NCBI RefSeq assembly: GCF_963678635.1
Contig: NC_087065.1
Coordinates: forward strand, 52,149,858-52,209,857
Length of the DNA: 60,000 nucleotides
Source: Symsagittifera roscoffensis
Taxonomy: Eukaryota > Xenacoelomorpha > Acoela > Convolutidae
Direction: 5' to 3'
The position numbers and the translations under genes were made by a program. The stretch's first letter is position 1. Each line of letters begins with the position of its first letter. Below are positions 1 to 8,113 of this stretch, in pieces. Below the pieces are notes generated by a model that was given only the letters and a program-made list of their open reading frames with translations, searched no databases and was not told the DNA's origin.

Positions 1-1
1 A

Positions 2-241
2 CTCATCAAGCTTGTCAAGTACTTCTCTTTCTCCATATGCTGCCATCAACAGGACTTCCGTGGGGCGGTCCCCACAGTTGTCGTGCCCCAAGATGTTGAT
101 CAGGGCGGTCAGCAACATGACTACCTCTGGGTCCTCCAGAGCGAAGTCTCGATCGATCAGCCGACGATAGATCGCATCTATCATCGGTCCTACATATGCC
201 TCTGCCAGGTCCATCAATTCATCCAGGTTGAAGTTGTCCAT
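2..241 (-). CDS. Partial ORF running off the left edge; function unknown
   Basis: Starts at ATG 241-239 (MDNFNLDELMDLAEAY...) and stays open for 80 codons to the window edge. The reading is acidic and leucine-rich and looks helical, with no recognised motif. It lies on the same strand as element 1 and shares its higher GC content, so it may be a fourth ORF at the 3' end of that element or the first ORF of a neighbouring element. The family is not recognised. Coding looks likely because of composition and an uninterrupted frame, but 80 codons is weak evidence. Confidence 0.4.
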   Translation of the reverse strand, partial: MDNFNLDELMDLAEAYVGPMIDAIYRRLIDRDFALEDPEVVMLLTALINILGHDNCGDRPTEVLLMAAYGEREVLDKLDE

Positions 242-637
242 TCTATTCTTTTCAAGTTTGATTTGATTCGATTCTTTGACTCAAGTGAGTAATTTAAATG
301 ATCAATCAGGATCTAGAAAAGAAATCACGAATATCACACTTATCTGTTTCACTTTAACATATATCGTTAAAATTTGCTTAAAAACAGTTCAGATGAAAAG
401 ATATTTATCCTAAAATTTATTAAAATCAATTGGTTTCTAAAATTTTGGAATTCGACCTAAGATTGGACAGTCCAAACTTTGGATCTATTCCCAAGATCGT
501 CATTTAGTTGTTCATGGTCACTAACCCCTACTTACCCATGATCTTAATAACCTAACACATAACATAACTTAACATAACACACATATCACATATTACATAC
601 AACTTAGTCTTTGGCCTAACACTCTTTCGCACATCAC
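242..637. other. AT-rich spacer between two minus-strand ORFs
   Basis: About 400 bp with no open frame. It includes a simple A/C/T-rich stretch near 545-600 with repeated AACATAAC-type words. It could hold part of an LTR or a leader, but it does not align with the region upstream of gag at 10,371-10,760 apart from an 11-mer, so no LTR is called. Confidence 0.4.
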
Positions 638-1633
638 TCAGCCTATACTTAAGTAATATTTCTTGTGTAGATATACTTGTATGTTCGTATCAGAGAATAT
701 CACGTGTACAAGCGCGTACAATTCCCGAGGATGCAGTCTTCCTCTGTTTGGATCGTACACTGGAAGCGAGAGCTCCTTCACGTCCATTTCCACAAGGAAG
801 TCCCTCAGCCTCGTCAAAGACAAGACTAGGTTTTCTGGGTCCACGTGCTGCTTCTCTGTCGCCCTCGTTACCAAGAAGCATAAGTATTTTCCCGGTATCT
901 GCGGCACCGCCGGAGGTAAGGCTGCTACGCCCCCTATCCCTGGTCTTTGCTTCCAAAGGAATTCCACGTGCTGCTTCTCTGTCGCCCTCGTTACCAAGAA
1001 GCATAAGTATTTTCCCGGTATCTGTGACGCCGCCGGAGGCAAGGCTGCTACGCCCCCTATTCCTGGTCTTTGCTTCCAAAGGAAATCTTTGCTTTTATAT
1101 TCTCTTTTAAAATCTGCTGCTAACGCTGTCCTAAAACTCATGTCTGCAGTGATTGCTATCGCACATGTTCTGTTTGTGAGTATGAAATCACTGTCTGTTA
1201 GTACTATGTTACTAGAATATTCATTTGGTAAGTTAAAATTTGACTCAACTACCCTGCCTATGTCAGGTTTCTTAAGTTCTTCGCCTGTTTCTGCTTCTAA
1301 GTCTCCTGTTTCTCTTGCTATTCTTAATTTTTTTATTATCAAGTTTTCAGTGTGGGTAAGTCCTACCCCCACTCCCCGGACAAAAATATCCATCGACGTC
1401 CCCGTCGATCGCATACCGGGTATCAAGTCAAGGTTAGAAGCTGGAATGAGTAGTCGTCCTTCCTGGGCAGCCCAGGAAGGATCATCTCGTTCAGTCTTGA
1501 TGTATTTCATGCTTTCACGATCTACGTCTTGAATCGTGACGCTAGTCTCCTCTGGATCCGAGGTCGTTTCATTCAGCCACTCTAAGACACGCAGGTTCGT
1601 CAGGTCTTGTTCCATATGACTGCTGTTGCTCAT
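638..1633 (-). CDS. Element 1 accessory ORF: divergent macro-domain protein
   Basis: 331 aa, ATG at 1633, TGA at 640-638. It overlaps the end of the integrase ORF by 65 nt in another frame. From about residue 140 the order of elements fits a macro domain of the OARD1/TARG1 type: a strand ending in TDSDFI, then AITADMSFRTALAADFKREY (in the position of the phosphate-loop helix), then GGVAALPP, then YLCFLVTR, then a helix, then LSLPVYDPNRGRLHP, and a final VIFSDTNIQVYLHKKYY strand. Macro domains bind ADP-ribose or remove it from proteins. The glycine-rich GCGLD loop expected after the LSLP strand is replaced by YDPNRGRL, so catalysis in the TARG1 manner is doubtful. A 41-codon segment is duplicated in tandem (841-1086). 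No signal peptide or membrane segment is seen, so it is not an envelope protein. The family assignment rests on motif order and is not proven. Confidence 0.6.
   Translation of the reverse strand: MSNSSHMEQDLTNLRVLEWLNETTSDPEETSVTIQDVDRESMKYIKTERDDPSWAAQEGRLLIPASNLDLIPGMRSTGTSMDIFVRGVGVGLTHTENLIIKKLRIARETGDLEAETGEELKKPDIGRVVESNFNLPNEYSSNIVLTDSDFILTNRTCAIAITADMSFRTALAADFKREYKSKDFLWKQRPGIGGVAALPPAASQIPGKYLCFLVTRATEKQHVEFLWKQRPGIGGVAALPPAVPQIPGKYLCFLVTRATEKQHVDPENLVLSLTRLRDFLVEMDVKELSLPVYDPNRGRLHPRELYALVHVIFSDTNIQVYLHKKYYLSIG
841..1086 (-). repeat. Two tandem copies of a 123-bp unit inside the macro ORF
   Basis: Units 841-963 and 964-1086 differ at about six positions and keep the reading frame (41 codons each). 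Each unit encodes the stretch from FLWKQRPGIGG to ATEKQHV, so one GGVAALPP turn and one LCFLVTR strand of the predicted domain are present twice. Confidence 0.95.
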
Positions 1634-3191
1634 CGTCGATTTCTACCTCGGGTTTCGACCAGTCGTCAACCCACTCATCGTCGTGATTATCGACTATGTC
1701 AATGTCTTGCGACACAGTTATTTCCTCTAGACCCACTACTTCCTCCACTATCTTCTTTAGATCTATCCTATCCACTACAAAGTCGTCACCGTAAGGATTG
1801 TATTTCTTTCTTGGTCTCATCCCGTCCTTCTGACGAGTCTGTATGGTGAACGGAAGATCCGGTTCCAAGTTCTTGGGAACCTCTATCTGTTCGGGATCCT
1901 GCCAATCTTCCTCTGCGTAGGGTAAGGTTTCATCGTCCGCTTCGATCTGTTCGTTTGGATCCAGGTCCAGCGGTGTATCCGTACCTTCCTCTACGACTTC
2001 GTTTCCATCGTTCTTCTCCCTGGTGCCTTTTTCATTGACCTCACAAGCAGGATCCATCATTAGATAATCCCCTTCTTCCATGTCTGCAGGTATACACCAG
2101 TCTTCTGTCGATGGATTGTGTGGCTTGATGCTCTCGTAGTGGGCGGCTCGGCCAGTACTCAGTCTATAAAAGCGTCCCTCCTGGTGCACCTCTGTAATCA
2201 TGAAGGGTCCCCTCCACTTTTTTAGGAGCTTCTTTGTCCCTTTCGGTGGTATAACGTTCTGAAATGCCCATACGTAGTCTCCCACCGAGTAAGCCTTTGC
2301 ACCAGCTGCTTTCTTGTTGAATTTTTTCCTCTGCCTTGCCTGTGCCTGCTGAGTGTTTTGTCTACACAAATCGTTCAGCTCCTGTTGGCGTCTAATCACA
2401 TCCCTCACGTAGACCTGTGGGGACGTTTTCTTTCCCTCATATTCTGGGTAGAAGAAGGTTAAGGGTAAAGACTTTTCGTGTCCAGTTAGCATCATGTGTG
2501 GACTGACTCCAGTGGTGGAGTGTTGCGTTCTGTTATATGCTCCCATCACCTGTGGAAGGTATCTGTCCCAATCGGTCATGTACCTGGAACAATATACTCT
2601 CAGCATCGACACTAACGTCCTGTTCTGTCTTTCCACTAAGCCATTCGTCTGAGGGTGGTATGTCGTGGAGTGAGCCTGAGCGACCTTTGAGCGTCTCATA
2701 AGCTCTTTCGTAAGCTCTCCTACGAAAGCTGTTCCATTATCCGATTGAAACGTCATCGGACATTCATGTCTTGCTATCCACGTTTTGATCAGGTGCTCGC
2801 ATGTCTCTTCCGCCGAGGCAGTTATGCAGGGCACGGCCTCTGCATACTTCGTGAAATGATCTATCATGACCAGCACCTGATTATAACCATTGTCTGTCAT
2901 GCATATCTTTTGGTGATCTATTTGCACCACCTCGTTGAATTCAGACGACTCGATCGATTGTCCAGGAAATCGCAACTTCCTTGGATCCTTGACCTGTTGG
3001 CATGACAGACATGCTGTTACCCATTTCTCGCATGCCTTTTTCATCCCAGGCCACTCAAAGCGCTTCAGGATCCTCTGATATACTTTGTCGATCCCCTGAT
3101 GGCCCATCTGATCATGTGACCTGAATAATAGTTCTGTCTGATAGAGTTGCGGTAACACTATCGCGTTATACTTGTATAGGACTCTGTCTTC
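1569..3191 (-). CDS. Element 1 integrase segment
   Basis: An open frame of 540 codons follows an in-frame TAG at 3194-3192 that cuts it off from the RT/RNase H segment. The zinc-binding HHCC domain shows H-D-Q-M-G-H and C-L-S-C. The catalytic D,D-35-E core shows VVQIDHQ, then FQSDNGTAF, then TNGLVERQNRT with the glutamate. A GPF-type motif (KKWRGPFMITEV) follows, and then an acidic tail of about 180 residues. The enzyme would insert the cDNA copy into the genome. The first ATG in frame is near 3158, but a true internal start is unlikely; the segment would normally be part of the Pol polyprotein. Confidence 0.85.
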   Translation of the reverse strand, partial: EDRVLYKYNAIVLPQLYQTELLFRSHDQMGHQGIDKVYQRILKRFEWPGMKKACEKWVTACLSCQQVKDPRKLRFPGQSIESSEFNEVVQIDHQKICMTDNGYNQVLVMIDHFTKYAEAVPCITASAEETCEHLIKTWIARHECPMTFQSDNGTAFVGELTKELMRRSKVAQAHSTTYHPQTNGLVERQNRTLVSMLRVYCSRYMTDWDRYLPQVMGAYNRTQHSTTGVSPHMMLTGHEKSLPLTFFYPEYEGKKTSPQVYVRDVIRRQQELNDLCRQNTQQAQARQRKKFNKKAAGAKAYSVGDYVWAFQNVIPPKGTKKLLKKWRGPFMITEVHQEGRFYRLSTGRAAHYESIKPHNPSTEDWCIPADMEEGDYLMMDPACEVNEKGTREKNDGNEVVEEGTDTPLDLDPNEQIEADDETLPYAEEDWQDPEQIEVPKNLEPDLPFTIQTRQKDGMRPRKKYNPYGDDFVVDRIDLKKIVEEVVGLEEITVSQDIDIVDNHDDEWVDDWSKPEVEIDDEQQQSYGTRPDEPACLRVAE

Positions 3192-5789
3192 CTACCTTCT
3201 TTTGCAAGCCACAATCCCGTCCTTGTTCAAATATAACCTCCCTTCCTTCTGCATGAAGTATTGTCTCAGGATGCGATAACTATCTTCCTCGAGGTCCCCT
3301 TTATCCGGAGAACCATTCTCGATCCACCTTTTCAGGTTGCTTGTCATGCGATCATTTCTCTGCGCCCTTAGAAGGTCCGAGAGTCTGTATCTCGCCTTCA
3401 AGTACGTCTTCATGACCCTCATCTGACTATTTCGCTCGTTGGGCTGATGTGTGTCTTCTTCCATCTTAACGCACCAAATCATCGCCAACGGTTGTGTTTC
3501 TTGTTCAAACGGCAGAAGATCAGTCCTGACTACTGCTTTCTGCGGCAACAGGTTTATCGAGCGTTTCGATACCGCTATCGTTTCTAAGTCATCCGCTGCG
3601 TTGTCAAAGACTCTTTCGCTTGGTATTAGGTAGCGATCACTGTCAGGATCCTGGTACACTTCTCTGTCCAGGTCCCTTGCCCGAGTTTCCACTAGTAGCG
3701 TGTGTATCGCTAGTTCTGACAGTTCGGATCCCGAACTCGAGTTCCTGTCTGAATAGGTGACCATTCCTGAGTTTCGGGAATCATCATCCGTCGAAGAGGT
3801 TGTGCCGGAGACTGCGCTCTCCTCCAGATCATGTCTGTGCTTTCTTCGCATCCATCTGAACTCCCCGGACAAAACCTTGTTTTCTAGGTCCTGTTTCTCA
3901 TCAGGAATTTTCTCGTTTATCTCAGACTCCCCGGACAAATTTCCTTGTCCCGGGTGTTGATCTTGTGATCGCTGGTTCTTCTCATCATCCTTCTCCCCGG
4001 ACAAATAGTCTTGCAGCAGATTGTGTTCTACCTCTTCACCCTCTTTATCCCGGTCTACAAAGGTGACGGTTTTCTTTCGCTTGCTGCTCCCCTGTTCTTT
4101 CTGTCCGTAAGAAGTACTGGTTAAAATCTCTTGGGGTATTGAGGATACTAGTTGCTGAACTATTGTCCTACAATCCCTCTCGTTCTCTTCGTGCTGTCGT
4201 CTGGACAGCATGATCTTCACCTTCTCACTGACTGTTAGCGATGCCACTGCTGCTGTCCACTCGGGGTCATCTCTGGTCACTTCTCTTTCTAACAATCCAC
4301 CCAGCATCCGCATCACTTGTGGTGTGACTTGCACCGTTTTATCCAATAATGAGAGGCTGTTTACATTCATGCGAGAGAGTTCTTGCTGGACCAGGTTCGA
4401 GCGCAGCAACAAATCCAAGGGGACCGGGTCCTCCTTGGACAGGATCTTTATCTCGACTGCTTTCTCTACAGGTAGCTCAGGGTGCCCTGGAATTGGATGT
4501 CCAGACTTATCCAACCATCTCGTCAAGGGAAGCGCTTCATAAGTTTCTTTGTCCAGAAACGAGAATCCCTCCTTTATTTCCGCCTGATTGGCCTGTTTCT
4601 GCTCCAATCTTTCATAGAACTCAGTTTTCTTGCTGAGGCTGTCAGCATTCTGGTGTTTATCACGCATCCTATCTTCGATTATCATATGGTAGCCATCCAG
4701 TCTTACTATCCATCTACCAATATAACTCTGATCCATCGAGTAGGTCTTCAACCAGGATAACGCTCTGTTGTCCACGCGTAACTTGAAGGGAGCGCTCCCC
4801 AAGTATGCACGGTACTTCTCCACGAAGGTGACTACTGCAAACATTTCTGCTTTTGGTGCGCCATATTTCATCTCTGTGTCACTCAAGACTTTGCTGCCGT
4901 ATGCAATGGGACGGAGAACTGTTCTTCCGTTCCATTCTTGCTCTTGATGCAAGATTCCTGAGATGGCCACCACCGATGCGTCTGTGTCGAGAACATACAT
5001 GCCCTTTTCTGTAGGCATGCCCAGCACTGGCGCTTCGCACAGTTCCCGCTTTATGTTTTCGAAAGCAACCTGTGCCTCATCGTTCCATTCGAACTTTTTC
5101 CCTTTGTTGCGCATCAGCTTCTGCATCGGGTACACCTTGTCCGCGTATCCTTTTATGAATTCTCGGTAGTAATTGGCAAACCCTAGGAAGCTCATGAGCT
5201 GTGTGTCCGTTCTTGGAGCTTTCCATGTCAACACTGCTTCCACTGCTTCCGGGTCCGGCCTCACGCCATGCCTATCCACCATCCTCCCTAGGTACTTAAT
5301 CGAGTCCCTAAGGATTTCACATTTCGATGGTTTGCACTTTAATCCTGCTCTTTTCATGCATCCAAAGACCTCATCGAGCCTATCAATGTGGTCTTCCAGG
5401 GTCGGTGTCGCTATGACTACGTCATCCACGTAACACATCACGAGATTCCCATACTTCTTGGTCACTCTCGTCAAAGCCTGAGCCATCAGTCTTTGAAAAG
5501 TGGCCGTTGCATTGCTCAAGCCGAAGGGCATCCTCTTCCACTGGTACAATCCCAACTCGCACGCGAATCCGGTCTTCTCTCTGTCCTTCTTTCGCAGAGG
5601 GACCTGCCAGAAGGCAGAACCTAAGTCCAATGTGGTGAAGAACTTGGCATCACCAAGTTTAGATAGGCTCTCGTCTATTCGCGGTATCGGGTACGCATCT
5701 TTTATCGTTACCGCGTTCAAGTAACGAAAGTCGCAACAAAATCTAAGCTGCCCCCTTTCTTTTTCGCTATTACTACTCCGCAAGCCCAT
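3192..5789 (-). CDS. Element 1 reverse transcriptase/RNase H plus long linker
   Basis: 865-codon ORF ending at TAG 3194-3192. RT motifs: RFCCDFRYLNAVT, FFTTLDLGSAFWQVPL (first catalytic Asp), MPFGLSNATATFQ, and the catalytic MCYVDD box. RNase H follows: VLDTDAS, PKAEMFAV, LRVDNRAL and QNADSLSK supply the acidic residues. After RNase H a linker of about 400 residues, rich in Ser, Glu, Asp and Lys, precedes integrase. It contains three 22-codon repeats starting LSGE. The ATG at 5789 is not a real start: RT begins in the upstream frame, and a one-base shift in the run at 5751-5755 separates the two. Confidence 0.88.
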   Translation of the reverse strand: MGLRSSNSEKERGQLRFCCDFRYLNAVTIKDAYPIPRIDESLSKLGDAKFFTTLDLGSAFWQVPLRKKDREKTGFACELGLYQWKRMPFGLSNATATFQRLMAQALTRVTKKYGNLVMCYVDDVVIATPTLEDHIDRLDEVFGCMKRAGLKCKPSKCEILRDSIKYLGRMVDRHGVRPDPEAVEAVLTWKAPRTDTQLMSFLGFANYYREFIKGYADKVYPMQKLMRNKGKKFEWNDEAQVAFENIKRELCEAPVLGMPTEKGMYVLDTDASVVAISGILHQEQEWNGRTVLRPIAYGSKVLSDTEMKYGAPKAEMFAVVTFVEKYRAYLGSAPFKLRVDNRALSWLKTYSMDQSYIGRWIVRLDGYHMIIEDRMRDKHQNADSLSKKTEFYERLEQKQANQAEIKEGFSFLDKETYEALPLTRWLDKSGHPIPGHPELPVEKAVEIKILSKEDPVPLDLLLRSNLVQQELSRMNVNSLSLLDKTVQVTPQVMRMLGGLLEREVTRDDPEWTAAVASLTVSEKVKIMLSRRQHEENERDCRTIVQQLVSSIPQEILTSTSYGQKEQGSSKRKKTVTFVDRDKEGEEVEHNLLQDYLSGEKDDEKNQRSQDQHPGQGNLSGESEINEKIPDEKQDLENKVLSGEFRWMRRKHRHDLEESAVSGTTSSTDDDSRNSGMVTYSDRNSSSGSELSELAIHTLLVETRARDLDREVYQDPDSDRYLIPSERVFDNAADDLETIAVSKRSINLLPQKAVVRTDLLPFEQETQPLAMIWCVKMEEDTHQPNERNSQMRVMKTYLKARYRLSDLLRAQRNDRMTSNLKRWIENGSPDKGDLEEDSYRILRQYFMQKEGRLYLNKDGIVACKRR
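3861..4004 (-). repeat. 22-codon repeat with an exact 12-mer, three copies
   Basis: The plus-strand word CTCCCCGGACAA occurs at 3861-3872, 3927-3938 and 3993-4004, exactly 66 bp apart. On the coding strand each copy starts an LSGE-containing 22-residue unit whose other positions are diverged. A fourth copy of the same 12-mer is at 1372-1383 in the macro ORF, in another frame. Confidence 0.85.
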
Positions 5790-8113
5790 GGCGATTTCGA
5801 GGGTTCTATCATGTCGTATTCAAGCAACATTTCTATTTCCGCTCGGCACGCTTCCGATTTGTGTGGCGTCATTCGTCTTGCGCCTTCCCTATGGGGAACG
5901 GCGCCCTCTTCTAGTTCGATTTCGTGTTCGACGAAATTACAGCAACCGATATCCGCCTTATGTTTTGAAAATACATCTGCGTTCCGATTTAGGAGGTCCC
6001 GCAATTTTGCGAAATCTCCCTCACCTATTTTCCCTTTTAAATGTTCTATCTCTGGCAAAACCGGTTTGTCAGATTCTAGTTCATATGACGAGGGGCGTTC
6101 CGGAAAATTCGAGCAGCTTGATAAGCCGTCGTCCGTTTCGGATTTCATTGAAAACAATTTATGAATAGATTTTAATTCATTAATCCTCTTTAAAATTTTA
6201 TCTTTATTGGCATGATAAGGACAGTCTTTCACACTACATCTCTTCAAGTTTTGTGTCTCCTCATAGTCGGTCCTCATCGGCAAAGCGTAGCCAAGCTTCT
6301 TTCCACTCTGGATTGAAACCGTGGTGTCCAGTGTGTTCAACAACACACTGACAAACAGTCCGTTTCGCGTTACCGAGAAGCTCCAGCCTAAAATCACCGA
6401 CCTCTGACTATTTGGATTCGGTACTAAGCAAACCTGTTTACTATCACTTAACCAATTCAAATTTCTCATTCTAAAAACTGCTACCACAGCTTGTCCTGGT
6501 TGTAATTTTACTTTTCTATCCAAAAAAATTGGTACCTTGTTTTCGTCTGTTATTATCCTATTAATTGGTCTCTTAACATACTTCCGGTCCGGGTTTCTAA
6601 TCCGTATCAGACCGTTGTTCAAGTCAATCATCACGTCAAAATTCCTGACAAAATCTCTGCCCAAGATGAATTGGTCGGCGTCGTCCAGATTCTCTACCAC
6701 CAGGAAGCTCATCCAAAGATCCCGTCCTCCCATGTGGAGGACCGTTAATGGTGTTCTTCCGGCTACGTAGATAGCTCCTCGATTGGCTGCGGCCAGTCGG
6801 AGATTCGTTGGAATTAGATCTTCCCGCGTGAAGCCCATTCTTTCCCAAGTTTTTATCGGCATCACACTCACTACCGCTCCTGTGTCCAGAAGCCCTAAGA
6901 CTCCGAGTTTTGTTCCGTTGGTGTCGAGCAGATGTGCTGTCACATCTGCTTCATACCCAATGTGTACTGCGTCTTGTTCCATCATGGCGTCATGGCCTAT
7001 CCTGCGGACCTTGAGTTCCTCTTCTCCCAAATAGATCTGCCCCATTTGGTCATCATCTGTTGTTACATTAGTCCTGGTGTAGATACTGATTCCATCCACG
7101 TTCAGCATTACTTGATACGGCCCATAGACCTCTAGGTAGCGTCCATGAAGTTTCTTCATGCGAGGGCCACCCGTCGTTAGTAGTGCTCGCACAGCTCTCG
7201 ACTCGGTGCGTGGCTCCACCTGTCTCAGATAATCTGCATATGTGTCCAAATGCATTAAAGTGAACTCGGATGGTTCACTCAGATTTCTTATTACCTGGTG
7301 TCCAGCCACTGAGATTATCGACTGTATCTTATTTCCTTGCGGCACCAAGCCGAACCTCTTACCGGAGATCACTTTAAGTTTCATGTCTAAACTGCTTGGT
7401 GCTTTCGTTTCTTCGAGCTCCATTGCTTCGAAGGTATTCAGTTGCTCCTGAAGCTTCTCATTTTCCAGTTCAAGTTTCACTTTTTGTTCGATCTCTTTGG
7501 TCACCAATTCCTGCTGTACTCTATTCAGAGCATCCCTTGCGGCTGCCTTATAATCAATCTTGAAGTCGTCAGCCGCAGTTGCTGGTTCCGGCTCACGTGC
7601 CTCCTCTGTTACCGCTTGCATCTTCTTTGCCGCCAGCTCTTGAGGTTTATCCTTTCTGCGTGCCTCCGCTTCACTCAAAAGTCGAGCCTTGCTGGCTTTC
7701 ACTCCTGACAAAGCTTCTTCATGTCTTGGATGCTTGATGTCTGCCACTGCATCCCAGAATTGCGGACAATCTGATTTAAAATGACCTTCCAAGTTGCAAA
7801 AGAAACATCTCGGGCCGAATTTCGCAATTACTCCTCTCATGAAATCCTCATGGTCCAACTCTGACGCATCTTTGTCCTCGAGGCTAAAGCCTATTGCTTT
7901 CATGCCTTGTTTGTAGGCTGGGCATGCTGACACATGATGGTCCGTTGAACTGCAATTAGCACAAGAGCGTCTCTTGTCCATATCATCCCTCGGTTTGTAC
8001 CAATTGTTCCCTTGGTTTGCTGGTCCGTTTTTAAAATTGCCATAATTGTTCTTGTAATATCCAGATCTTGAAGGAGGTTTCAACAAAAGATACTCTTTTG
8101 ATTTGAGCCTCAA
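5717..8113 (-). CDS. Element 1 nucleocapsid, protease and start of RT
   Basis: 798 codons; the codon at 8113 is TTG, so this is a continuation, not a start. Two perfect CCHC zinc knuckles (C-x2-C-x4-H-x4-C) are visible: CANCSSTDHHVSAC near residue 51 and CFFCNLEGHFKSDC near residue 100. A lysine/glutamate-rich, probably coiled-coil stretch follows. The aspartic protease is marked by LGLLDTGAVVSVM and later ILGRDF. RT begins with the ELLLEY-type region and KSPWACGVVIAKKK. The frame is lost at the run 5751-5755. The protease would process Gag-Pol, and the knuckles would bind element RNA. Confidence 0.87.
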   Translation of the reverse strand: MRLKSKEYLLLKPPSRSGYYKNNYGNFKNGPANQGNNWYKPRDDMDKRRSCANCSSTDHHVSACPAYKQGMKAIGFSLEDKDASELDHEDFMRGVIAKFGPRCFFCNLEGHFKSDCPQFWDAVADIKHPRHEEALSGVKASKARLLSEAEARRKDKPQELAAKKMQAVTEEAREPEPATAADDFKIDYKAAARDALNRVQQELVTKEIEQKVKLELENEKLQEQLNTFEAMELEETKAPSSLDMKLKVISGKRFGLVPQGNKIQSIISVAGHQVIRNLSEPSEFTLMHLDTYADYLRQVEPRTESRAVRALLTTGGPRMKKLHGRYLEVYGPYQVMLNVDGISIYTRTNVTTDDDQMGQIYLGEEELKVRRIGHDAMMEQDAVHIGYEADVTAHLLDTNGTKLGVLGLLDTGAVVSVMPIKTWERMGFTREDLIPTNLRLAAANRGAIYVAGRTPLTVLHMGGRDLWMSFLVVENLDDADQFILGRDFVRNFDVMIDLNNGLIRIRNPDRKYVKRPINRIITDENKVPIFLDRKVKLQPGQAVVAVFRMRNLNWLSDSKQVCLVPNPNSQRSVILGWSFSVTRNGLFVSVLLNTLDTTVSIQSGKKLGYALPMRTDYEETQNLKRCSVKDCPYHANKDKILKRINELKSIHKLFSMKSETDDGLSSCSNFPERPSSYELESDKPVLPEIEHLKGKIGEGDFAKLRDLLNRNADVFSKHKADIGCCNFVEHEIELEEGAVPHREGARRMTPHKSEACRAEIEMLLEYDMIEPSKSPWACGVVIAKKKGGSLDFVATFVT

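Noticed and set aside
663-1532. 289-aa plus-strand ORF over the macro region
   Set aside because: Shadow of the minus-strand ORF; its repeats mirror those of the real frame.
5751-5755. Programmed frameshift at the G-run in RT of element 1
   Set aside because: It lies inside the RT domain, where programmed shifts are not expected, and the codons do not re-pair well; a one-base indel is simpler.
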